Shown in pieces: positions 8,158-14,738 of a stretch of 64,000 nt of DNA; position 1 is the first letter of the stretch, and each line of letters begins with the position of its first letter. This stretch comes from Isoptericola peretonis (GTDB lineage: Bacteria; Actinomycetota; Actinomycetes; Actinomycetales; Cellulomonadaceae). Below the pieces are notes generated by a model. That model had not been told where the DNA came from. It searched no databases and saw only the letters and a program-made list of their open reading frames with translations. The stretch spans positions 310,001 to 374,000 of the forward strand of contig JALQCY010000001.1 in the NCBI GenBank assembly GCA_023241745.1, read 5' to 3'. The position numbers and the translations under genes were made by a program.

Positions 8158-8777
8158 GCCCCGCACGCAAGGCGCACGAGGCGCCGGCGCGCCGCCGGCG
8201 GCCGCCCGTGACGCACGACGAGGACGACGCCCAGTACCGGTCGCCGGAGGACGAGTCGCAGGACGCCGACCCGCCCGCTGACGAGGCGGAGCCGGAGGAC
8301 GAGGCGGAGCCGGAGGACCAGGCCGAGCCCGAGGACCAGGCCGAGCCCGAGGACGAGGACGAACCCGAGGACCAGGCCGAGCCCGAGGACGAGGACGAAC
8401 CCGAGGACGAGGCGGAGGACGAGCCGGACGACCAGCCCGAGCAGCCGGAGGCCGAGCCTGAGCCCGAGGACGAGCCCGAGGGCGACGGTTCCTCCGGGGA
8501 CCCGGTGCCTCGGCCGAGCGGCGGGCTCGACGCGCAGGGAGCGGCGCGGCGCGCCCTGAAGCACCTGCGGGACCTGACGCACCACCGGCCCGAGGGTGTC
8601 GTGGGGATCTCGCGCGACGAGGACGGCTGGACGGTGACCGTCGAGGTCCTGGAGGACGCGCACGTGCCGAGCACGTCGGACGTCCTGGCCGAGTACGAGG
8701 TGCGGCTGGACGGCGACGGCGGCCTGGTCGGCGTGACGCGCGGGCGGCGGTACGTGCGGGGACGCACGGAGAGATGA
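8154..8777 (+). CDS. gvpO: Gas vesicle protein GvpO with long acidic N-terminal region
   Basis: A 207-residue protein. The C-terminal 90 residues match GvpO: AARRALKHLRDLTHHRPEGV followed by VGISRDEDGWTVTVEVLED and DVLAEYEVRLDGDGGLVGV, ending RYVRGRTER. The first 25 residues are basic. Residues about 27-115 are nearly all Glu, Asp, Pro and Ala in repeating PEDEAE/PEDQAE units, so the protein is more than half disordered. GvpO is a conserved accessory protein, reported to affect vesicle formation in haloarchaea; its mechanism is unclear. The ATG overlaps the gvpG stop (ATGA) and follows GGTGGAGC. A perfect hairpin lies just downstream (8781-8823). Confidence 0.88.
   Translation: MSPARKAHEAPARRRRPPVTHDEDDAQYRSPEDESQDADPPADEAEPEDEAEPEDQAEPEDQAEPEDEDEPEDQAEPEDEDEPEDEAEDEPDDQPEQPEAEPEPEDEPEGDGSSGDPVPRPSGGLDAQGAARRALKHLRDLTHHRPEGVVGISRDEDGWTVTVEVLEDAHVPSTSDVLAEYEVRLDGDGGLVGVTRGRRYVRGRTER
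8281..8415 (+). repeat. Imperfect in-frame 15-bp repeat array encoding acidic Pro-Glu-Asp units
   Basis: Successive variants of GAGCCCGAGGACGAGGC / GAGCCGGAGGACCAGGC encode the acidic N-terminal segment of GvpO. The composition resembles the array at 5193-5267 in the first gene of the same operon, although the codons differ. It is in frame throughout. Confidence 0.75.
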
Positions 8778-8780
8778 CGG

Positions 8781-8823
8781 CCGGCCGGGTCGCCCGGCGA
8801 ACCCTGCCGGGCGACCCGGCCGG
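8781..8823. terminator. Perfect 18-bp stem-loop inside the gas-vesicle operon
   Basis: Arms at 8781-8798 and 8806-8823 are exact reverse complements around the 7-base loop GAACCCT. It follows the gvpO stop within 4 bases and lies 38 bases before the next gene. There is no U-tract. It may be a partial terminator or an mRNA-stabilising hairpin that lowers expression of the downstream GvpJ-like, GvpK and GvpL genes relative to GvpA. Confidence 0.75.
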
Positions 8824-8861
8824 ACGAACCAGCCCTACGGAACCAGGAGGAGCGACACAGG

Positions 8862-9311
8862 ATGACGGTGGTGCCCGGCTCGGACGGCCCGATGGAACCG
8901 CAGCGTGCTCGGGAGGGCACGCTCATGCAGGTGGTCGAGACCCTGCTCGACAAGGGCCTGGTGGTCAACGCCGACATCATGGTGTCGGTGGCGGGCGTGG
9001 AGCTGCTCGGTATCCGGATCCGGGCGGCGCTCGCGTCGTTCGACACGGCGGCCCGGTACGGCCTGGAGTTCCCCGCGGGCACGGACCGGGACACGGTGGC
9101 CTGGCAGCAGGCGATCGAGCCGAAGGAGACGTGCCCGAGCTGCGGCAAGTCGGCGCCCACGGTGCAGCTCCTCGAGGAGTACTGCCCGTGGTGCGGGTGG
9201 GAGAGCGCGCTGGCGCAGCGCGGTGACGCCCCGCGGCGCGAGGTGGAGGGGACGGCGTCCGCCACCGAGGACGATGACGGCGGTCCCGACGAGGGCGGGC
9301 GAGGCCGGTGA
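8862..9311 (+). CDS. GvpA/GvpJ-family protein with C-terminal putative zinc ribbon
   Basis: A 149-residue minor gas-vesicle protein. Residues about 21-67 are a GvpA-family core (MQVVETLLDKGLVVNADIMV, then SVAGVELLGIRIRAALASF). This is followed by an acidic linker and two CxxC pairs, Cys91/Cys94 (CPSCGKSAP) and Cys108/Cys111 (CPWCGWES). The four cysteines spaced CxxC-13-CxxC form a classical zinc-ribbon layout. No cysteines are seen in the other two GvpA-family proteins here. Such proteins (GvpJ/GvpM/GvpS types) are thought to act in nucleation or at the conical caps; a metal-binding knuckle would be an unusual addition. ATG 8862 follows AGGAGGAG by about 10 bases. Its end overlaps the next gene (GTGA). 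Confidence 0.85.
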   Translation: MTVVPGSDGPMEPQRAREGTLMQVVETLLDKGLVVNADIMVSVAGVELLGIRIRAALASFDTAARYGLEFPAGTDRDTVAWQQAIEPKETCPSCGKSAPTVQLLEEYCPWCGWESALAQRGDAPRREVEGTASATEDDDGGPDEGGRGR

Positions 9312-10267
9312 CGGACACCCTCGCCCGGGCGACGCCCTCGCTGCGCACGCACGACTCGGACGGCGCGCCGGCCCTGCAGCCCACGCGCGACCTGCACGCC
9401 ACCCTCCCCGACCTGGTGGACGCGCTGCTGAACAAGGGCGTGTACCTCGACCTCGACCTCATCATCACCGTGGCGGACATCCCGCTCATCGGCGTGAACC
9501 TGCGGGCCGCGATCGCCGGCATGGAGACGATGCTCGAGCACGGGATGATGCGTGGCTGGGACGAGCGGACGCGCGAGTGGGTCCGCCAGTCCCTCGCCCG
9601 GCACGTGCCGCTGGAGCCCGACGAGGACGTCGTCGCGCGGATGGCGGGCGGCCACCGCCGCGACGAGCCGCCGACCACGTGGCGGCCGGGCACGGTGTAC
9701 CTCACCACCCGACGCCTCCTGGTCTGGCGAGCCGACCCCCGCGAGCTGCTGTGGCAGACGGATCTCGCGGAGGTCACGGAGGTCGAGCTGCGCACCGAGA
9801 CGTCGGTGGGCGGGGAGGAGCGGGAGCGGCTCGCGGTGACCACCGGGGCGGGGACCACGCTGCTCTCGGCCGCGGCGCCCGAACGGCTCGAGACGCTGCT
9901 GCGCGAGCGCGGCGAGGCTCAGCCGCGCACGGCGCCCGACCGGAGCGCCCAGGTCTGGTACCGCGAGGACCGGTCCGGCGCCCCGGTCTGGAGGGGCGGC
10001 ACCGGCAGCCTCGGGCCGGACGGGCTGACCTGGCAGGGCGTCGGCGACGCGCGGCCCGCCGTGCGGCTCCGCGAGGTCCGGGACCTGCAGGCCCGCACGG
10101 GCCGCACCCCGGTCGGGCGCCAGGTGCTGCTGGTCACCGGCGAGCGGGGCGTCGTCCGCCTCGCCACGCGGGCCGCCGCCTGGGCGCGCGCCCTGGCGGC
10201 GGCCGCCACGTCCGGCACCCGGTCCCCCAGCACGTCCGACACGACACTCACGGGAGGCGACGCATGA
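9308..10267 (+). CDS. GvpJ-like protein fused to PH/GRAM-like domains
   Basis: A 319-residue protein. Residues about 31-78 are a GvpA-family core (LPDLVDALLNKGVYLDLDLI, then ITVADIPLIGVNLRAAIAGM). Residues about 104-202 look like a bacterial PH/GRAM domain: EPDEDVVARM start, the strand-turn GTVYLTTRRLLVWRADP, and WQTDLAEVTEVEL. Residues about 214-305 appear to repeat that fold (VWRGGTGSLGPDGLTWQGVG, then LREVRDLQARTG). PH/GRAM folds bind lipids or proteins, so this could tether vesicle seeds to membrane or another partner; that is inference. The GTG start at 9308 overlaps the previous stop and its stop overlaps gvpK (ATGA). Ordinary GvpJ proteins are near 100 residues, so about 220 residues are additional. 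Confidence 0.8.
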   Translation: MTDTLARATPSLRTHDSDGAPALQPTRDLHATLPDLVDALLNKGVYLDLDLIITVADIPLIGVNLRAAIAGMETMLEHGMMRGWDERTREWVRQSLARHVPLEPDEDVVARMAGGHRRDEPPTTWRPGTVYLTTRRLLVWRADPRELLWQTDLAEVTEVELRTETSVGGEERERLAVTTGAGTTLLSAAAPERLETLLRERGEAQPRTAPDRSAQVWYREDRSGAPVWRGGTGSLGPDGLTWQGVGDARPAVRLREVRDLQARTGRTPVGRQVLLVTGERGVVRLATRAAAWARALAAAATSGTRSPSTSDTTLTGGDA

Positions 10268-10599
10268 CGCTGACCATCGACGAGCACAGCCTGAAGAACG
10301 GGGTCCTCACCCTGGTCGTGACCCTGGTCGAGGTGATCCAGGAGGCCCTCGAGGGCCAGGCGGTCCGGCGCCTGGAGGGCGGCGAGCTCACGGACGAGGA
10401 GCAGGAGCGCCTGGGGCAGGCCCTGCTCGACCTGGACGACGCGCTGGAGTCGATCAAGGCCGACCACGGCCTCACCGCATCGGTGGCCGACCTGCGCCGC
10501 GGCCTGGACGACGTCGTGGACGACGTCGTCGACCGGCTCGTGAACCCCTCCCGCTGGGCCGACGCCCAGGGTGGGGAGACGCCGCGGGGGGACGCATGA
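10264..10599 (+). CDS. gvpK: Gas vesicle protein GvpK
   Basis: A 111-residue GvpK-family protein: MTLTIDEHSLKNGVLTLVVT, VEVIQEALEGQAVRRLEGGE, LTDEEQERLGQALLDLDDAL and a C-terminal LNPSRWAD-like end (VDRLVNPSRWADAQG). It is helical and acidic; GvpK is a conserved accessory protein of gas-vesicle assembly with typical length 100-120. The ATG overlaps the stop of the GvpJ-PH gene (ATGA) with GGAGG upstream, and its own stop overlaps gvpL. It lies in the tightly coupled second half of the operon. Confidence 0.93.
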   Translation: MTLTIDEHSLKNGVLTLVVTLVEVIQEALEGQAVRRLEGGELTDEEQERLGQALLDLDDALESIKADHGLTASVADLRRGLDDVVDDVVDRLVNPSRWADAQGGETPRGDA

Positions 10600-11384
10600 C
10601 GGCCACGACGGAGGGCACCACGACCGAGGGCCTGTACGTCTATGCGATCGGCCGCGGCGAGCCGGACGACCTCGGGGCGGGCGTGGACGGTGTGCCCCTC
10701 GACCGGGTCACGGCGCACGGCCTGACCGCCGTCGTGCACCGCCACACGTCCGGCCCGTTCGCCGGCCCGGACGACGACGTGCGGCGCCGGGTCGTGGAGC
10801 ACAGCGACGTCGTGGACCGGGTCTGGCAGGCCACGGGGTCGGTGCTGCCCATGAGCTTCAACGTCATCGTGGCGGGCTCGGACGACGAGCCGGCGGGGAC
10901 ACGGCTCGCGTCGTGGCTCGGCCAGCACGCGGACCGCCTGGGCGCGCGGCTGGACCGCCTCACCGGCCGCGGCGAGCTCCAGGTGGAGATCGGGCTCGAC
11001 CAGCACGAGGCCGGCGGGCGGGACCCGCGCGCGGAGGCCCTGCGCGTGGAGCTCGCGGAACGGCCGGCGGGCGTCCGGCGGCTGCTGACCAAGCGGCTCG
11101 AGCAGCTCGAGCGCGACGCGACGGCCGCCCTCGCCGACGAGCTGTACCCCGACCTGCGGCGGCGGCTCGCCGCCACCGCGGAGGAGGTCACGGAGACCCG
11201 GCGCACCCACCCGGAGCCCGGCGTGGTGCCCGTGATCGGTCTCGCCCTGCTGGTGCCGCTCGACGACGTCGACCGCGTGGGCCGGGAGCTCGCCCGCGTC
11301 CGGGACGAGCACCCGGCCGCGCGCATCCGGTACGTGGGCCCCTGGCCGCCCTACTCGTTCGCCGAGGTCCCGGCGACGGCGTAG
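10596..11384 (+). CDS. gvpL: Gas vesicle protein GvpF/GvpL family (GvpL)
   Basis: The last gene of the gas-vesicle operon, 262 residues and the second GvpF/L paralogue. It has GLYVYAIGRGEPDDLGAGVD at the start, VVDRVWQATGSVLPMSFNVI in the middle and a terminal VGPWPPYSFAEVPATA. The Glu/Leu-rich centre (ERPAGVRRLLTKRLEQLERD) is a predicted coiled-coil-like helix common in this family. The start overlaps gvpK (ATGA). The 3' end overlaps by 34 bases the convergent membrane/HTH gene on the other strand, so the two stops lie inside each other's coding sequence. No gvpN-type AAA+ ATPase is present in the cluster. Confidence 0.92.
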   Translation: MTATTEGTTTEGLYVYAIGRGEPDDLGAGVDGVPLDRVTAHGLTAVVHRHTSGPFAGPDDDVRRRVVEHSDVVDRVWQATGSVLPMSFNVIVAGSDDEPAGTRLASWLGQHADRLGARLDRLTGRGELQVEIGLDQHEAGGRDPRAEALRVELAERPAGVRRLLTKRLEQLERDATAALADELYPDLRRRLAATAEEVTETRRTHPEPGVVPVIGLALLVPLDDVDRVGRELARVRDEHPAARIRYVGPWPPYSFAEVPATA

Positions 11385-12760
11385 CGGCGCAGCACCCGGC
11401 TCACGGTCCCCCGCGACACGTCGACACGCTCGGCGACCTCGCGCTGGTTCAGCCCCTCGCCGGCGAGCTCGAGGATGCGGCGGTCCCGCTCCGTCTCGGG
11501 CTGCGCGCCGGACTCGCCGTGGGCCGTGAGGAACGCGGACCGCTGGGCGAGGGCGTCGCCCTGCGCGGGGTCGGACTTCGCCAGCAGGTCGAACACCTCG
11601 ACCCGGCGCGTGTGCCCCGTCTCCGGCAGCGGCTCGCGCGTGCCCGGCAGCCCGGCGGCCGCCTCACGGTCGGACGCCGTGGCCTCGTCGGCGTCCTGTC
11701 CCGCCTCCTCGCCCGCGCCGTCGGGACCCCCGGCGACCGCGTCGGCAGGCGCCTCCGGAGTGCCCCCGGACAGCGCCGCCTGGAACTCGTCGGCGAACCG
11801 GTCCTCCGGGACCAGCTCGTCCGCCGCCGGGTCCGCGACCAGCTCGGTCGTGGCGGCCTCGGTCGTGGCCGCCTCGGGCTCCGTCAGGGGCGCCGGGTCC
11901 GTGACCGTGACGCCGTCCTCCGCCGTGTCTGCCGCCGCCCCGGCGACGGCCGTCGTCGTGACGACGGGTTCCTGGTGCGCCGCCGCGAGCGCCGGGACGA
12001 CCCTGCCCGCCACGACCGCCGTGCCGCGGCTGATGCCCCGCTCGACCGAGCCGGCACCGATGAGGTCGAGCCGGTTGCCGTGCCGCTCCGCGGCCTCGAG
12101 CCGTTCGACCCACACCTGCATGCGCCGCTCGAAGTCCTCGACGGTCAGGAGGCGCAGGGCGCCGTCCCGTGCCGTGCGCTGGCGGCGGTGCGCGACGCGG
12201 ACCTTGCGCATCCCGCGGTGGGAGCCGGTGCTGTCGAGGCGCGCGTCGCGCCACAGCTCGAGGGCGGTGACGTACTGGTGCACCCGGCGCTCGCGGCGGC
12301 GCTCGTCGAGCGTGTGCCCGGTGACCATGTGCCGCTCTCCGACGAGCGCCAGGTGCCACATGAGCGCCGCGACCAGCGGGGGCACGAAACGGAACGCGAC
12401 CATGTACGGCGTGCTCTCGTCCGGCACCGCGATCTCGTGCAGCGCCGCGAACATGCCCGACGTGCCGGACAGGACCCAGGTCAGCGTGAGGAGCACGCCG
12501 TAGGGCCGGCCCTCGAGCGCGGCGTTGCGCGCCATGAGGGCGACGGCCACGAGGCTGACCTCGAGGAAGCCGGCGAGCGCGTACGCCTCGGCGGGCGACA
12601 TGCCCGCGACCTCCAGCCCGAAGAGCACCATGCCGCTGTACGCCAGGGCCGTGGCGATGGTCGCGGCGACGACCACCGCGACCATCGGCAGGTGCCGCCC
12701 GCGGTAGCGCACCGTGGGCCGGGTGCGCGACGTCGCGGTCGCGGGGTCAGGCTGGGTCAC
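11351..12760 (-). CDS. DUF2637-like membrane protein with C-terminal helix-turn-helix
   Basis: A 469-residue protein. Residues about 20-135 hold four hydrophobic helices (MVAVVVAATIATALAYSGMV, ALAGFLEVSLVAVALMARNA, YGVLLTLTWVLSGTSGMFAA, and YMVAFRFVPPLVAALMWHLA), resembling DUF2637/Spd-like actinobacterial membrane proteins. A basic helical segment follows, then an Ala/Glu/Thr-rich linker of about 150 residues. A C-terminal helix-turn-helix, ILELAGEGLNQREVAERVDV plus SRGTVSRVLRRYAV, completes it. This suggests a membrane-tethered DNA-binding protein, function unknown. The GTG at 12760 has GGAGGAAAT in front. It converges on and overlaps gvpL by 34 bases, so it may influence or be influenced by gas-vesicle expression (inference). 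Confidence 0.8.
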   Translation of the reverse strand: MTQPDPATATSRTRPTVRYRGRHLPMVAVVVAATIATALAYSGMVLFGLEVAGMSPAEAYALAGFLEVSLVAVALMARNAALEGRPYGVLLTLTWVLSGTSGMFAALHEIAVPDESTPYMVAFRFVPPLVAALMWHLALVGERHMVTGHTLDERRRERRVHQYVTALELWRDARLDSTGSHRGMRKVRVAHRRQRTARDGALRLLTVEDFERRMQVWVERLEAAERHGNRLDLIGAGSVERGISRGTAVVAGRVVPALAAAHQEPVVTTTAVAGAAADTAEDGVTVTDPAPLTEPEAATTEAATTELVADPAADELVPEDRFADEFQAALSGGTPEAPADAVAGGPDGAGEEAGQDADEATASDREAAAGLPGTREPLPETGHTRRVEVFDLLAKSDPAQGDALAQRSAFLTAHGESGAQPETERDRRILELAGEGLNQREVAERVDVSRGTVSRVLRRYAVAGTSANE

Positions 12761-12846
12761 ATTTCCTCCGGAGTGTGGTGATCAGCCCATATCGCAGCAT
12801 CAGGACGAAGCGGGAGTCAATCGGCCGCCCGCGCCGGGCGAGGATC

Positions 12847-13776
12847 TCACCCCTTCACCGCTCCCCCGAGCCCCGCGCCCCGCAGGAACAGCCGCTGGAA
12901 GGCGAGGAACATGGCCACCGGCAGCACGGTCGCGATGGCGAGCGCGGCGAGGAAGACGCCCAGGTCGGTGGACGCCTCGATCGCAGGCAGCCGTACCGAC
13001 AACGGTTGGATCGCCGGGTCCTTGAGCACCAGCAGCGGCCAGAGGAAGTCCTTCCACGACGCGATCACCGCGAAGACGGAGACCACCCCGAGGATCGGCT
13101 TCGACATGGGCAGCACGACCGACCAGAACAGCCGGTAGGGCCCCGCACCGTCGACCCGGGCGGCCTCGAAGACCTCGCGCGGCAGCGAGTCGAAGAACCG
13201 CTGCACCAGCAGCACGTTGAAGGCGCTGGCCCCGGCCGGCAGCCACACCGCCCAGAAGCTGTCCACGAGAGAGCGGCCCAGCAGCGGCGGGTCGAGGATC
13301 GTGAGGTACAGCGGCACGAGCAGCACGACGGCGGGCACGAACATGGTGGACAGCACCAGCGCCTGCACCACCCGCCCGTACCGGGGGCGCAGCACGGACA
13401 GCGCGTAGCCGCCCGTCGTCGCGACCACGAGCTGCACGGCCCACGACCCGAGCGCCAGCCACACCGTGTTGAGGAAGTAGCGGCTGATCTGCACGTCGTT
13501 CCAGGCGCGCTCGAGGTTCTCCCACGCGATCCCGTTCGGGAACACCGCCATCGGCGTGCGCAGGATGTCCTGCGTGGGCGTGACGGCGAACTTCGCCAGC
13601 AGCAGCATCGGGCCGAGGCCGACCACGACGAGCAGCACGAGCAGCAGCACGTGCGTCCCGCCCATGCCCCAGCGGACGGCCGGACGACGCCAGTCGGGCG
13701 CGGACAGCGCGCCGCGGTCGCCGTCGTCGGCGGCAGGCCTCCGGCGGCGCGCGCCGGCGGTGGGCAGAAGGGTCAT
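12847..13776 (-). CDS. Carbohydrate ABC transporter permease, CUT1 MalG-type
   Basis: A 309-residue inner-membrane permease. It has several hydrophobic segments, including HVLLLVLLVVVGLGPMLLLA, and the EAA loop SLPREVFEAARVDGAGPYRL near residue 190, diagnostic for MalG-like subunits. It ends QRLFLRGAGLGGAVKG, close to the usual MalG C-terminus. The ATG at 13776 overlaps the MalF-type stop as ATGA. It is the last gene of an alpha-glucosidase, binding protein, MalF, MalG operon and no ATPase is encoded with it. Substrate is probably maltodextrin or another alpha-glucoside, judged from the linked GH13 enzyme. Confidence 0.93.
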   Translation of the reverse strand: MTLLPTAGARRRRPAADDGDRGALSAPDWRRPAVRWGMGGTHVLLLVLLVVVGLGPMLLLAKFAVTPTQDILRTPMAVFPNGIAWENLERAWNDVQISRYFLNTVWLALGSWAVQLVVATTGGYALSVLRPRYGRVVQALVLSTMFVPAVVLLVPLYLTILDPPLLGRSLVDSFWAVWLPAGASAFNVLLVQRFFDSLPREVFEAARVDGAGPYRLFWSVVLPMSKPILGVVSVFAVIASWKDFLWPLLVLKDPAIQPLSVRLPAIEASTDLGVFLAALAIATVLPVAMFLAFQRLFLRGAGLGGAVKG

Positions 13777-14735
13777 GACGTGCTCCAGGACCGCGTGAGC
13801 CGGAAGTAGAGGACCGAGAAGACCGCGAGGACGGCGGCGAGCATGAGCGACAGCGCGGTCGCGGCGCCGTAGTCGCCGCCCAGGCTGTTCTGGAACGCGT
13901 AGCGGTAGATGAGCAGCAGCACGGTGACGGTGGCGTTGTTCGGCCCGCCGCCCGTGAACAGGTAGGGCTCGAGGAACACCTGCGCGGTGCCGATGACCTG
14001 CAGGATCAGGGTGATGAACAGGACGCCGCGCAGCTGCGGGAGCGTCACGTGCCACACCTTGCGCCACAGGCCGGCGCCGTCCACCTCGGACGCGTCGTAC
14101 AGCTCCGGCGGCACGCTGGTGAGCGCGGCGAGGTAGATGATGACGGTGCCGCCGGCGCCCGCCCAGGTGGCGGCGAGCACCAGCGAGGGCATCGCCCACG
14201 ACGCGTCCTGGAGCCACGGGAAGGGGCCGAGCCCCACCCAGCCGAGGATCGTGTTGAACACCCCCGTCGGGCCGCCCTTGTAGAAGAACTTCCAGAGCAG
14301 GACGGCCACGACGGGCGGCACCACCACCGGCAGGTACGCCAGCGCGGAGTACAGCCCGCGGGCGCGGCGCACCTCGCGCATGAGGACGGCCGCCACGAGC
14401 GGGACCGGGTACCCGAACAGCAGCGCGAGGAACGCGAAGTACAGGGTGTTGCGCACCGCCGTCCACAGCAACGGGTCGGCGAGCACGTGGCGGAAGTTGT
14501 CCAGCCCGACGAACGTGGGGTCCGTGACGAGGTTCGTCTCCTGGACGCTCATCAGCACGGCCCGCACGATCGGGAACCACGAGAAGACCCCGAAGACCAC
14601 CAGGAGCGGCAGCAGGAAGACGAGGTTGTGCAGCCCGCCCCCGCGCAGCCAGGCGGCCGGGCTGCGCGGGGGCCGGCGGGCGCCGGCCGGTCGGACGGGG
14701 GCCGGCCGGGGCGGCGCGGTGGTGGTCGCGGCCAT
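13773..14735 (-). CDS. Carbohydrate ABC transporter permease, CUT1 MalF-type
   Basis: A 320-residue membrane permease. A Pro/Arg-rich cytoplasmic N-terminus leads into LVFLLPLLVVFGVFSWFPIV, followed by a periplasmic-side loop typical of MalF/UgpA. The EAA loop SVPPELYDASEVDGAGLWRK is present near residue 210. It pairs with the downstream MalG-type subunit (4-base overlap) and lies 3 bases after the binding-protein stop, so the three are co-translated. No in-window ATPase belongs to this system. Confidence 0.93.
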   Translation of the reverse strand: MAATTTAPPRPAPVRPAGARRPPRSPAAWLRGGGLHNLVFLLPLLVVFGVFSWFPIVRAVLMSVQETNLVTDPTFVGLDNFRHVLADPLLWTAVRNTLYFAFLALLFGYPVPLVAAVLMREVRRARGLYSALAYLPVVVPPVVAVLLWKFFYKGGPTGVFNTILGWVGLGPFPWLQDASWAMPSLVLAATWAGAGGTVIIYLAALTSVPPELYDASEVDGAGLWRKVWHVTLPQLRGVLFITLILQVIGTAQVFLEPYLFTGGGPNNATVTVLLLIYRYAFQNSLGGDYGAATALSLMLAAVLAVFSVLYFRLTRSWSTS

Positions 14736-14738
14736 CGA

